Assembly (NCBI GenBank): GCA_002441445.1
Contig: DJWC01000090.1
Span: forward strand, 22,150 to 44,773
Length of the DNA: 22,624 nucleotides
DNA from: Pusillimonas sp. UBA6240
Lineage (GTDB): Bacteria; Pseudomonadota; Gammaproteobacteria; Burkholderiales; Burkholderiaceae_B
Reading direction: 5' to 3'
The notes beneath the pieces are model-generated. The model worked only from the letters and a program-made list of their open reading frames with translations, ran no database searches and was not told the DNA's origin. Positions 1 to 6,975 of the stretch are shown here, in pieces. The translations under genes were made by a program, and so were the position numbers. Each line of letters starts with the position of its first letter. The first letter of the stretch is position 1.

Positions 1-1
1 G

Positions 2-133
2 GGCGGCGGGCGTCCGGACATGGCCATGGGCGGAGGCAGCGATGTGGCCGCCCTGGCGGGCGCCACGGCCAGCGTGGAGGCATGGGTGCGCGAGCGCCTG
101 AAGCCTGAATTGATGGAAGGCGGCCGTGGCTGA
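2..133 (+). CDS. alaS: Alanyl-tRNA synthetase, C-terminal end (partial)
   Basis: Only the last 43 codons are inside the window; the gene begins upstream. The frame opens with Gly-Gly-Gly-Arg-Pro-Asp-Met-Ala and continues through a GGGSDVAAL stretch to a TGA at 131-133. The glycine-rich GGGRPDMA segment near the end is characteristic of the C-terminal DHHA1 domain of AlaRS, which charges tRNA-Ala in the cytoplasm. The stop overlaps the GTG start of the next gene (tusA) by 8 bases, so the two are probably translationally coupled. Identification rests on this short tail and on the neighbours, but the motif is distinctive. Confidence 0.85.
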   Translation, partial: GGGRPDMAMGGGSDVAALAGATASVEAWVRERLKPELMEGGRG

Positions 134-377
134 TCTCGATGCCGGCTTGCCGGCTGCCGACCTGGAGGTGGACGCCTCGGGCCTGAAGTGCCCCTTGCCC
201 ATATTGCGCGCCAAGAAGGCCCTGGCTCAGCTTGGAAGCGGCCAGGTGCTCAAAGTCATTACCACCGACACCCATGCGTTGCGCGACTTTCAGGCGTTTG
301 CCAAGCAGACGGGCAATACTCTGGAGGCGCAGGTGGAAACCCCGGCGGGGGCGCTGCATTTTTTGCGCCGGCGCTAG
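126..377 (+). CDS. tusA: TusA/SirA-family sulfurtransferase
   Basis: Encodes 83 residues, the usual length for TusA-like proteins (IscS-dependent sulfur carriers for tRNA thiolation or other sulfur transfer, cytoplasmic). The hallmark CPxP motif is Cys22-Pro-Leu-Pro25 at the end of the first beta strand, following VDASGLK; Cys22 is the persulfide-carrying residue. The rest matches the two-layer alpha/beta fold, with an LKVITTDTHALRDF strand-helix segment. The start is GTG at 126, chosen because it follows a GGAAGG ribosome-binding site at about 115-120 and because the CPxP motif then sits at the expected position. It overlaps the alaS stop. Whether it is the true TusA or a paralogous SirA-like carrier cannot be decided from sequence alone. 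Confidence 0.85.
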   Translation: MADLDAGLPAADLEVDASGLKCPLPILRAKKALAQLGSGQVLKVITTDTHALRDFQAFAKQTGNTLEAQVETPAGALHFLRRR

Positions 378-436
378 GGCTAAGGCTTTCAAGGGCGCGG
401 ATGTGGCGGTGGGCCGCCAGGGCCGGCGCTGCGGAA

Positions 437-485
437 GGAATGGCTCGGACCCTGGGCGGTACGGAGCCTTCCATGTTGCTTTTTT
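437..485 (+). terminator. Possible intrinsic terminator after tusA
   Basis: GGAA-(T)-GGCTC at 437-446 can pair with GAGCC-TTCC at 464-472, giving nine base pairs with one bulged T. A run of six T follows at 480-485, seven bases beyond the stem. The gap between stem and T run makes this a weak call, but it sits where the alaS-tusA transcript would end, before the rpsP promoter. Confidence 0.35.
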
Positions 486-516
486 GGTTTCACATCCGGT
501 TTGAGTCCAATTGTAT

Positions 517-546
517 TTGCGAAGCAGCGCCGAAAAGTGCTAAAAT
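517..546 (+). promoter_or_regulatory. Predicted sigma-70 promoter of the rpsP-rimM-trmD operon
   Basis: A TTGCGA -35 (517-522) and a TAAAAT -10 (541-546) are 18 bp apart, and a TGC just before the -10 gives an extended -10. The rpsP start codon lies 36 bp beyond the -10. The surrounding 490-580 stretch is clearly more AT-rich than the flanking coding DNA. Confidence 0.6.
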
Positions 547-581
547 CTTGTGTTTTTCACAGCATTTTCAAAGGATTAACA

Positions 582-836
582 ATGGTTGTGATTCGTCTAG
601 CCCGTGGCGGCTCGAAGAAGCGTCCGTTTTACAACGTTGTAGCCGCCGATTCGCGCAATCGCCGCGATGGCCGCTTTATCGAGCGCGTAGGCTTTTACAA
701 CCCCGTTGGCAACGAAGGCCAGGAAAACCTGCGCATCGCCCTTGACCGCATCGAATACTGGACCGGCAATGGCGCCCAGCTATCGCCGGCCGTCGCTCGC
801 CTTGTCAAGGAAGCCGCCGCCAAAACCGCGGCCTGA
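582..836 (+). CDS. rpsP: 30S ribosomal protein S16
   Basis: An 84-residue protein beginning MVVIRLARGGSKKRPFY, the conserved N-terminus of bS16, followed by NVVAADSRNRRDGRFIERVGFYNP. S16 is an assembly protein of the 30S subunit that binds 16S rRNA. The ATG at 582 is chosen over in-frame upstream starts because it follows an AAAGGATT ribosome-binding site (about 569-576) and gives the universal S16 N-terminus; the upstream extension would run through the promoter. It is the first gene of rpsP-rimM-trmD, with 20 bp to the next start. Probably expressed from the extended -10 promoter just upstream. Confidence 0.97.
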   Translation: MVVIRLARGGSKKRPFYNVVAADSRNRRDGRFIERVGFYNPVGNEGQENLRIALDRIEYWTGNGAQLSPAVARLVKEAAAKTAA

Positions 837-856
837 TCGTCTACGCGCAAAGCCAG

Positions 857-1477
857 GTGGCCACATCCGTTGATCCGGAGGCCGGAGCTCCCGCGGACCT
901 GGTAGAGCTCGGTCGCATCGTATCGGCTTATGGCGTGCGCGGTTGGGTAAAAGTCCAGCCTTACTCTGCGGACGGCGAGGTCTTGCTTGCCGCAAAAACC
1001 TGGTGGTTGAAAGCGCCCCTTCCCGCGGGAAGGCAGGGCGCTTTTTCTTCTGCGGTCGCGGCGGAGGTGCTGGCCAGCCGGCCCCAAGGCGCGACCATCG
1101 TCGCGCAGCTCGATTGCGTTCCCCATCGCGAGGCCGCCGAGGCGCTGAAGGGGCATACGGTATGGGTTCCGCGCGCCGACTTTCCCCCGTCCGACGACGA
1201 TGAATACTATTGGGTGGATCTGGTCGGCTGCCAATTTTTTGGCGAACATGAAGGGCGCAGCGTATTGATCGGAATCGTCGCCGAGGTCATGGACAATGGC
1301 GCCCATGCGGTGCTGCGGGTGGGGCGCGCGGTCCAGGGCGCGCAGGGCGTATTGATCCCGCTCTTGAACGCCAGGGGCAAGCCGGTGGAAGTGCTGGTGC
1401 CCTTCGTACGCGCCCATGTGCATACTGTCGACATCGCCCATAAGCGGCTGGAAAGCAATTGGCCGGCCGAGGATTGA
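857..1477 (+). CDS. rimM: 16S rRNA processing protein RimM
   Basis: A 206-residue protein with the RimM N-terminal domain (LVELGRIVSAYGVRGWVKV at about 15-33) and a C-terminal PRC-barrel domain starting near EYYWVDLVG (116-124). RimM binds ribosomal protein S19 and 16S rRNA during maturation of the 30S head. The GTG start at 857 has no good Shine-Dalgarno sequence; translation may be coupled to rpsP, whose stop is 20 bp upstream, so the exact start is uncertain. Residues 53-65 (APLPAGRQGAFSS) are encoded by a long GC-rich inverted repeat followed by five T (1011-1046), reported separately. It ends 9 bp before trmD. Confidence 0.93.
   Translation: MATSVDPEAGAPADLVELGRIVSAYGVRGWVKVQPYSADGEVLLAAKTWWLKAPLPAGRQGAFSSAVAAEVLASRPQGATIVAQLDCVPHREAAEALKGHTVWVPRADFPPSDDDEYYWVDLVGCQFFGEHEGRSVLIGIVAEVMDNGAHAVLRVGRAVQGAQGVLIPLLNARGKPVEVLVPFVRAHVHTVDIAHKRLESNWPAED
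1011..1046 (+). terminator. Terminator-like hairpin inside rimM
   Basis: AAGCGCCC (1011-1018) is exactly complementary to GGGCGCTT (1036-1043). Inside that, CTTC (1019-1022) pairs with GAAG (1029-1032) around a CCGCGG loop, and T1042-T1046 form a T run. It has the geometry of an intrinsic terminator but lies within coding sequence and in frame. It may act as an attenuator, a folded-mRNA element or just an inserted palindromic repeat. Confidence 0.35.
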
Positions 1478-1486
1478 ATCAACGCC

Positions 1487-2245
1487 ATGCGTTTTGATGT
1501 CGTCACGCTTTTTCCCGAGATGTTTTCCGTCGTCCGTGATCTGGGCGTGAGCGGGCGCGCCTGCAAGCAGGGTTTATGGTCGCTGGGGCTGTGGAACCCC
1601 CGCGATTTCACCCACGATGCGCATCGTACGGTGGATGACCGGCCTTATGGCGGCGGGCCGGGCATGGTCATGATGGCCGAGCCGCTGGAACTCGCGGTGC
1701 AAGCGGCGAGGGCGCAGCGGGGCGGAGCGGCGGACCTTCCTGTGGTGCTGATGAGTCCCGCGGGCAGGCCTTACGATCAGGCGGCGGCGCATCGCCATGC
1801 CGCCGGAGACGGCGCGATTCTGGTTTGCGGGCGCTACGAGGGGGTGGATCAGCGCTTCATCGATCGTTGCGTGACCGAGGAAGTATCGCTGGGGGATTTC
1901 GTTCTGTCGGGCGGTGAAATCGCCGCGCTGGCGATCATCGATAGCGTGGTCCGGCTGCTGCCGGGGGTGTTGAACGACGCGGAATCGGCGGTGCAGGATT
2001 CCTTTAATCCGGCGCTCAGCGGCTTGCTGGATAGCCCTCATTACACGCGTCCGGAGCACTATCAGGGCATGGGAGTGCCGGCCGAGCTGTTGTCGGGGCA
2101 TCATCTGAACATCGCCGCTTGGCGCCGCCGCCAGTCCCTGGCCCTGACCGCCGCGCGCCGGCCCGATCTGATCGAGGCCGCCCGCGAGGCGGGGCTGCTA
2201 AGCCGGGCCGATGAGGCATTTCTGGCGCAGTTGGCCGGGCCTTGA
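1487..2245 (+). CDS. trmD: tRNA (guanine-N1)-methyltransferase TrmD
   Basis: A 252-residue SPOUT-class enzyme that makes m1G37 in tRNAs using S-adenosylmethionine. It has the trefoil-knot signature CGRYEGVDQR (114-123) followed by EEVSLGDFVLSGGE (131-144), the N-terminal MRFDVVTLFPEMF and the RPYGGGPGMVM loop (52-62). The Asp-Ser-Phe at 171-173 corresponds to the general-base region of E. coli TrmD. Length and ends look complete. It is the last core gene of the operon here: no rplS follows, and a converging receptor gene ends only 13 bp past the trmD stop, with no evident terminator between. Confidence 0.97.
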   Translation: MRFDVVTLFPEMFSVVRDLGVSGRACKQGLWSLGLWNPRDFTHDAHRTVDDRPYGGGPGMVMMAEPLELAVQAARAQRGGAADLPVVLMSPAGRPYDQAAAHRHAAGDGAILVCGRYEGVDQRFIDRCVTEEVSLGDFVLSGGEIAALAIIDSVVRLLPGVLNDAESAVQDSFNPALSGLLDSPHYTRPEHYQGMGVPAELLSGHHLNIAAWRRRQSLALTAARRPDLIEAAREAGLLSRADEAFLAQLAGP

Positions 2246-2258
2246 GATCATGAAGTTT

Positions 2259-3239
2259 CTAATCCGCTTTCAAGCCGATCTTTTGCATCGTGTCGCCATT
2301 GCGGTTCCACTCCGCCTTCACTAACGACTCGAACTCCTCGGGGCTTGCGGAGCGTGGCTGCATGCCTGCGGCCGCCCAGCGCTCTCGCAGTTCCGGATCG
2401 GCAGTGATCTTCCGGATTTCCGCGTTGAGCCGATTGACGATGCTCTTGGGCAATCCGGCGGGACCGAAGAGCTGAATTGAAACTTCATACGTAAAATCCT
2501 TTACGCCGGCCTCATGCATGGTAGGCAGGTTGGGCAGGATGGGATCTCGGCGATCTTCCGCCCATGCCAAGGGCCGCAGCTCCCCGCGCTTGATGAAGGG
2601 TTCCAGGGTGGATATTCCGTTGAATCCGCTGTCTACGCGGCCGGCTACGCTTTCGATCGCCGCTTGAGTGCTGCCCTGGAAGGGGACATGCAGCAGATCG
2701 ATTCCAGCGAGGACCTTGAGTTGCTCCATCGCCAGATGCTGTGCGCTGCCTACGCCCGGGGAAGCATAGGTGAATTGCTTTGGATGCTTCTTCACCAACG
2801 AGATGAACTCTTGTACCGTGTTTGCTTTAATGCTGGGGTTTACATACAAAACCGTAGGAAAGCTGGCGATGTGCGAGATGCCCACAAAATCCTTGAAGGG
2901 GTCATAAGATACTTTCGGAGTCAGGTGCGGCCGGATCGTCATGATCCAGCTTGGAATTGCGCTCAGCACGTAACCATCCGGCGCGGCCGCCGCGCCTCTT
3001 GCGGCGCCCACTACGCCGCCGGCGCCCGGCACGTTCATGATCACGATGGGCTGGCCCAGCGCGGGGCCGAGCTTCTCCGCAAGCGTGCGTACGGCCAGGT
3101 CGCCGCCCGTGCCCGCGCCCACGGCTGCGATGATGGTAATAGGGCGTGTTGGGTATTTCTCTTCCGCGGCCACTGCGCCGCAACTAAAAAGCGCCACAAC
3201 GAGAAGGCCGCGCAGCGCTCGCTTTGTCAATTCAAACAT
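2259..3239 (-). CDS. Bug/TctC-family periplasmic solute-binding receptor
   Basis: A 326-residue protein with a signal peptide (KR then a hydrophobic stretch, likely cleaved near AVAA, residue 25) followed by the family hallmark YPTRPI and a GAGTGGDLAVRTLAEKLG segment. Later motifs include VPGAGGVVGA and PDGYVL, typical of the TctC/Bug receptors that bind carboxylates for tripartite tricarboxylate transporters. Length is standard. The ATG at 3239 follows a GGGAGA ribosome-binding site. No TctA/TctB membrane genes are in the window, so it would have to use membrane components encoded elsewhere, or act in sensing. It lies 182 bp downstream of the LysR gene on the same strand and probably captures the substrate of block A. 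Confidence 0.93.
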   Translation of the reverse strand: MFELTKRALRGLLVVALFSCGAVAAEEKYPTRPITIIAAVGAGTGGDLAVRTLAEKLGPALGQPIVIMNVPGAGGVVGAARGAAAAPDGYVLSAIPSWIMTIRPHLTPKVSYDPFKDFVGISHIASFPTVLYVNPSIKANTVQEFISLVKKHPKQFTYASPGVGSAQHLAMEQLKVLAGIDLLHVPFQGSTQAAIESVAGRVDSGFNGISTLEPFIKRGELRPLAWAEDRRDPILPNLPTMHEAGVKDFTYEVSIQLFGPAGLPKSIVNRLNAEIRKITADPELRERWAAAGMQPRSASPEEFESLVKAEWNRNGDTMQKIGLKAD

Positions 3240-3421
3240 GGTTTATCTCCCGAAATAATAATTGTTGAAGAGAGCCGAAATCATTCGCTGCTCTGCATTG
3301 CTCGTAACGACTCTGTGAAATAAGTATATGGAGCGAAGGGCCGTAACCCTATTCGTCAATGCTGAAGAAATGCTTCACTCCGTCTGAACCAACGGAGCCA
3401 TGCCCTGACGGGCCGCGGCGC
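3240..3421 (-). promoter_or_regulatory. Leader region of the Bug/TctC gene, possible -10 element
   Basis: A non-coding gap of 182 bp. On the - strand a good -10 (TATACT, plus-strand 3323-3328) lies about 85 bp before the receptor start codon, but no convincing -35 sits at the right spacing, which would fit an activated promoter. Near the LysR stop a 6-bp stem (3378-3383 with 3392-3397) without a T run is a weak terminator candidate. Confidence 0.3.
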
Positions 3422-4327
3422 TCAGTCCTTGCTGGCAGCCTCGGCGTCTTCGGCCAGCAGTTCGACGAAGTCGCGAGAAAAAGAGGCCAGCTCATCGAAC
3501 TGCCGTACGCAGATCTGCATGACTCGTATCGCCCAAGGATCCGAGAGCGGCACGATCGTCACCGCGAGGCTGCGCGCATGCCGCCGAGCGACCGATTCGG
3601 GCACGACGCTGATTCCCACTGTCGCCTCGGTCATGCGGCAGACCGTCTCGAAATTGCCCACCTGAATTCGCAGGCGCCACGGCGTATGCAGTTGATCGCA
3701 GACTCCGCGCAGAAAGCCATAAAAAGCCGAGCCTTCGTACAGCCCCACGTGATCGTGGGCCAGCGTTTCCTCGAAACTTACTATCGAAGCGCCTGCAAGC
3801 TCATGCCCATGGGGTACGACCAGCACCAGCCGGTCGCTGCGATATGGCATCGTTTCAAGAGAGCCTGTGCTGACTTCGCCGGCAATGATGCCAATGTCGG
3901 TATGGCCTTCGGTGACCGCCCGGACGATTTCATATGACGATCGCTCACGCAGGTCAAGGTTCACACTCGCATGGTTCGAGAGATACTTTCGCAGCACCGC
4001 CGGCAGGAACTCCCCCAGCGCAGTCGTGTTTGCCGCGACTCGCAGATGGCCCTTGACCCCGCCCGAGTACTCCTTCATGTCGCCGCGCAGATGGTCGATT
4101 TCCGCCTGGACCATGCGTGCGTGATGGACAAACGCCTGGCCCGCTGCTGTAAGGCTGACTCCTTGGGCGGTACGATACAGAAGCTTCACGCCTACGCTGT
4201 CCTCCAGATTCTTCACGCGCATGCTGGCCGCGGGCAGCGAGAGGCATGACAGCTCCGCCCCCTTGGTCATGCTTTTCATGAGGGCGATATGCGCCATCAA
4301 CCGAAGATCGACGAGATCAAAATGCAT
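3422..4327 (-). CDS. LysR-family transcriptional regulator
   Basis: A 301-residue protein with the LysR layout: an N-terminal winged helix-turn-helix (about residues 5-65, with LPAASMRVKNLEDSVGVKLL matching the recognition helix and wing, then YRTAQGVSLTAAG) and an effector-binding domain from about 90 to 295 beginning GHLRVAANTTALGEFLP. The ATG at 4327 follows GAGGAG at a good distance. It lies 78 bp downstream of the citryl-CoA lyase-like gene on the same strand, an unusual position, since LysR genes more often diverge from their targets. It probably controls the block A operon; a T-N11-A dyad abuts the predicted promoter of that operon at 10921-10935. The effector is unknown but is likely the pathway acid or an intermediate. 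Confidence 0.93.
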   Translation of the reverse strand: MHFDLVDLRLMAHIALMKSMTKGAELSCLSLPAASMRVKNLEDSVGVKLLYRTAQGVSLTAAGQAFVHHARMVQAEIDHLRGDMKEYSGGVKGHLRVAANTTALGEFLPAVLRKYLSNHASVNLDLRERSSYEIVRAVTEGHTDIGIIAGEVSTGSLETMPYRSDRLVLVVPHGHELAGASIVSFEETLAHDHVGLYEGSAFYGFLRGVCDQLHTPWRLRIQVGNFETVCRMTEATVGISVVPESVARRHARSLAVTIVPLSDPWAIRVMQICVRQFDELASFSRDFVELLAEDAEAASKD

Positions 4328-4359
4328 GGATGCTCCTCACTGTTTCGAAAGAGGCGAAG

Positions 4360-4376
4360 CCGTCGTGTGCCGACGG
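4360..4376 (-). terminator. Short hairpin between the lyase-like and LysR genes
   Basis: CCGTCG (4360-4365) and CGACGG (4371-4376) form a 6-bp stem with a five-base loop in the 78-bp gap. There is no T run, so at most it is a processing or partial-termination site between the enzyme genes and the regulator. Confidence 0.2.
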
Positions 4377-4405
4377 TCGATCAGAGGCGCCCACAGCCTG
4401 CATGC

Positions 4406-5173
4406 TTAATCTGAGTACTCAGTGCTTGCTTCTATGAGCTCCCACATTGTATTGGCCGATGGCTCATTCATTTCTTCGAGAAGGTGCCCGACCAGGCTGA
4501 CGGTGCGCGCAACCAAGCCTATGCCTCGAACCGCCCGCCAGTCGATGCCGAGATCCGATGCGATGGCGCCGACCGCCGCCACGGCATTGAAGGTCAGCGG
4601 CTTACCCAGCCGCTGGCAGGCATACGCATGGATTTGCAGCATAAGACGGGTATGCACATCGCCGATGCCAAGTTCCTTCTGCATGGCGAGCAGCTTCTCC
4701 GCTCGCGGATCGACGGGATGATGCGGATGTCCCAGCCCCGGAATTCTCTTGTTCTGGGCGACAAGGCCGTCCACAATGGCGCGGGCGACTTCCTCGGTAC
4801 TTCCTTGATGCTTGGGAGCGTCCATCTGAAGGATTCTGGCGACATTGCTCGAAGGCCCGACGAAGGTATCGCCCACACCGAGCAAACCGCTGGCAACGGC
4901 TCCTTGCAAGGATTCTGGAGAGCTCAATAGTGTCATCCGGGCTGCGATCACGTTGGGCATGATTCCATGCTCCGATATCGCCACCATCATGGCGTTGACG
5001 AGGACCGATTCGGCTTCGGTGGGCAATCTACCGACCACTTCCAGAAAAAACAAATCGCCGATATTGATGCGTCCCATCAGATCGTTCACCAGATCGTTGC
5101 CGCGCACGGTGACCGAGTCGGCGCTCAATGTGCCTATGTGGGTTTGGATCCTGGATGTTTTTTCTTTGATCAT
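4406..5173 (-). CDS. Small citrate synthase-fold protein, citryl-CoA lyase-like
   Basis: A 255-residue protein, much shorter than citrate synthase (about 430) and close to stand-alone citryl-CoA lyase-type proteins related to the C-terminal domain of ATP-citrate lyase. Visible landmarks are SEHGIMPNVIAARM (67-80, equivalent to the DHG/NASTF-ART region, His69), GLGHPHHPVDPRAEKL (146-161, equivalent to GFGHRVYKNYDPRA, His149) and IGLVARTVSLVGHLLEE (218-234). The catalytic Asp of the NVDFYSG segment of citrate synthase has no counterpart: the aligned stretch is Asn196-Ala-Val-Ala-Ala-Val-Gly202. The likely role is C-C cleavage of a citryl-, citramalyl- or related hydroxyacyl-CoA to acetyl-CoA plus an oxo acid. 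The start overlaps the CoA-transferase stop by 4 bp (ATGA), so the two are coupled. Confidence 0.8.
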   Translation of the reverse strand: MIKEKTSRIQTHIGTLSADSVTVRGNDLVNDLMGRINIGDLFFLEVVGRLPTEAESVLVNAMMVAISEHGIMPNVIAARMTLLSSPESLQGAVASGLLGVGDTFVGPSSNVARILQMDAPKHQGSTEEVARAIVDGLVAQNKRIPGLGHPHHPVDPRAEKLLAMQKELGIGDVHTRLMLQIHAYACQRLGKPLTFNAVAAVGAIASDLGIDWRAVRGIGLVARTVSLVGHLLEEMNEPSANTMWELIEASTEYSD

Positions 5174-6975
5174 GGCGCTGTCTCCTGTACTGTATGCATA
5201 GGGCGCGGACCCAGAAAGTCGCGCTTGATGTCGAATAGCCGCAAACGATCGAGCTCATCACTGCCGGGAACGGGCGATTCGATAATTTCCGCGGCCTCCT
5301 TGAAATCCCATCCGCAGGTTTCTCGAATGTCCTGAAGGATTTCCCTTCGTGTACGGTTTTTCTGGGGAAAGTACTCCACCAAGGCGAACTCTCCTAGCAT
5401 TTTCCGGAAGACTCCTTTGTCCGTGACGACGGTGCTCACACGATCGCCGGGGCTGGTGATATATGGAACACTTTTGACCAGGCGCCGGCGAGATTGCTGA
5501 GTCACGACAATGACCTCTTTCGCTGTGGAGGCAATGTCATTCGCTCCTCCAGACCCCACCAAGAAGCGTCCGTTGTCGCCGTAGGTGGAATTGATGTTCC
5601 CTTGGGCATCAATTTGCGCCGCCCCTATGATCGCAACGCACTGGTTATGGCGGCCGCCAACGTACATGCCGAGAATGGATTCAGTTCCCGTCATGCTCTT
5701 GCAGCCGGCGAGATTGCGGTGGCTGAAGATGAATGGATCCCCGGGTTGAGGCATGTATCCGTAGATGCCGATCTCCGCGACCAGATCCGCCTCGATTCCT
5801 TCACGCAGCCTGAGGTGCGAGACGGCCAACCACGCAGCAAGATTGGCGAAACCCACGCCTGCCTCGATGATGGGGCTATCGGCTCCTTTGACGCGGTCGA
5901 CCACTGCACGCGAAGCCGCGACAACCATCATCTCGTTCGAATTCCATCCTTGCGGTGATAATGCCGCTGATAATACCTCCGGAGTCAATTCTTCCCGCCA
6001 TCTCCCGGCTTGCGCAGCAGAACGAAGTTCGTTCGCGCGTTCGCCAAGGTTCGCCACATACTCGCCATGGCTCCTTACCCCGAGTATCCATTCTGCGACC
6101 CATCGGCCGAAGTCGTTTCGGTTGCCGGTAGCGGCACGCAAGTCGGCGAAAAACGCGTAGTCTTCGACGTAGCCGGGAACCTCATCGATTGGGCTGTAGA
6201 GCCCATAGGGGTGGCCGCCCAATGGCGCCTCGGACACGCTCAACACCCGGTAGGCGGGCACCTTGACGAGGGAGGCGTTACGCTGCACAACGTCCGGAGC
6301 GACAATACGCTCGACGGTCGCCACGACACCGAGGCGCGCGGCAAATGCCGCTGTCTCGCCCTCGCCGAATGGCGGAGCGAGCAGCAGGTTTCCTTCGGTG
6401 TCCGCCGCCAATGCGTGGACGAAGCTTATATCGGGCACCAAGGCGCTCACCACGCCAACCGGATCGCCGCCGCCGAACGGGTCAGGCACCAAGGCGAAGC
6501 TCTCGCTGGGCTGCAGCGAACTTCCCCGCCACGAGCGCGTGGCTGCAAAGGGCGTCCCCAACGCGCCGGCAGCCAAGCGTTGATACAAGGCGAGCAGCGA
6601 GACGTTCTCAATCGACACGGCGCCTGAGTTGATAGCGTCCTGGAGCAACCGATTCGGTCCGGGTGTTGGGTAGTTCTCGCCAGCAAAAGAAACCACCAGC
6701 TTCCGGACCAGTTTCTCCGAGACAAGCGCGGTCTGATTCGCCACCAGGCCGGCGCTGCTAATGGTAAAACCGGGCTGTGAGCCCGCGAAACACCGTACCA
6801 GAGCGTTGCTTGCCGCCATTGGGCGCCCGCCGGAATACGCGAAATGAAGCGACATCCCGGGACGAACATGCATACGCACCGCATCGTCAAGCGGCATCAC
6901 TTTGCTCGCGCCGGCTCGCTGCGGACCACCGCCGAAGAGGGCCTCCAATCTTCGCTTCCAATGCGCCGGACTCAT
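5170..6975 (-). CDS. Fused family I CoA-transferase (alpha and beta domains in one chain)
   Basis: A 601-residue protein combining the two subunits that glutaconate-type CoA-transferases usually carry as separate chains. The alpha domain spans about 25-330 (MHVRPGMSLHFAYSGGRPMAA, later SFVHALAADTEGNLL), and the beta domain runs from about 345 (SNEMMVVAASRAV) to 590. Glu401 in VAEIGIYGYMP is in the position of the catalytic glutamate of the beta subunit (the ENG/EIG region), so catalysis looks possible. The reaction would move CoA from a donor acyl-CoA to the pathway acid. The start overlaps the amidohydrolase-like stop by 4 bp and the stop overlaps the lyase start by 4 bp. Substrate cannot be read from sequence; IpdAB-type ring-opening hydrolases share the fold, an alternative if Glu401 is not catalytic. 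Confidence 0.85.
   Translation of the reverse strand: MSPAHWKRRLEALFGGGPQRAGASKVMPLDDAVRMHVRPGMSLHFAYSGGRPMAASNALVRCFAGSQPGFTISSAGLVANQTALVSEKLVRKLVVSFAGENYPTPGPNRLLQDAINSGAVSIENVSLLALYQRLAAGALGTPFAATRSWRGSSLQPSESFALVPDPFGGGDPVGVVSALVPDISFVHALAADTEGNLLLAPPFGEGETAAFAARLGVVATVERIVAPDVVQRNASLVKVPAYRVLSVSEAPLGGHPYGLYSPIDEVPGYVEDYAFFADLRAATGNRNDFGRWVAEWILGVRSHGEYVANLGERANELRSAAQAGRWREELTPEVLSAALSPQGWNSNEMMVVAASRAVVDRVKGADSPIIEAGVGFANLAAWLAVSHLRLREGIEADLVAEIGIYGYMPQPGDPFIFSHRNLAGCKSMTGTESILGMYVGGRHNQCVAIIGAAQIDAQGNINSTYGDNGRFLVGSGGANDIASTAKEVIVVTQQSRRRLVKSVPYITSPGDRVSTVVTDKGVFRKMLGEFALVEYFPQKNRTRREILQDIRETCGWDFKEAAEIIESPVPGSDELDRLRLFDIKRDFLGPRPMHTVQETAP

Noticed and set aside
349..377. GGCGC...GCGCC hairpin with a T run at the end of tusA
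   Set aside because: The T run lies in the loop rather than after the stem, so it does not have terminator geometry.
501..581. In-frame upstream extension of rpsP starting at TTG 501
   Set aside because: It would translate through the promoter -10 and ribosome-binding site, and S16 begins with MVVIRL at 582.
695..1441. Open frame antisense to rpsP/rimM
   Set aside because: It overlaps two well-conserved core genes entirely and has no domain signal.
2246..2258. Terminator or rplS remnant after trmD
   Set aside because: The 13-bp gap contains no hairpin, T run or coding remnant.
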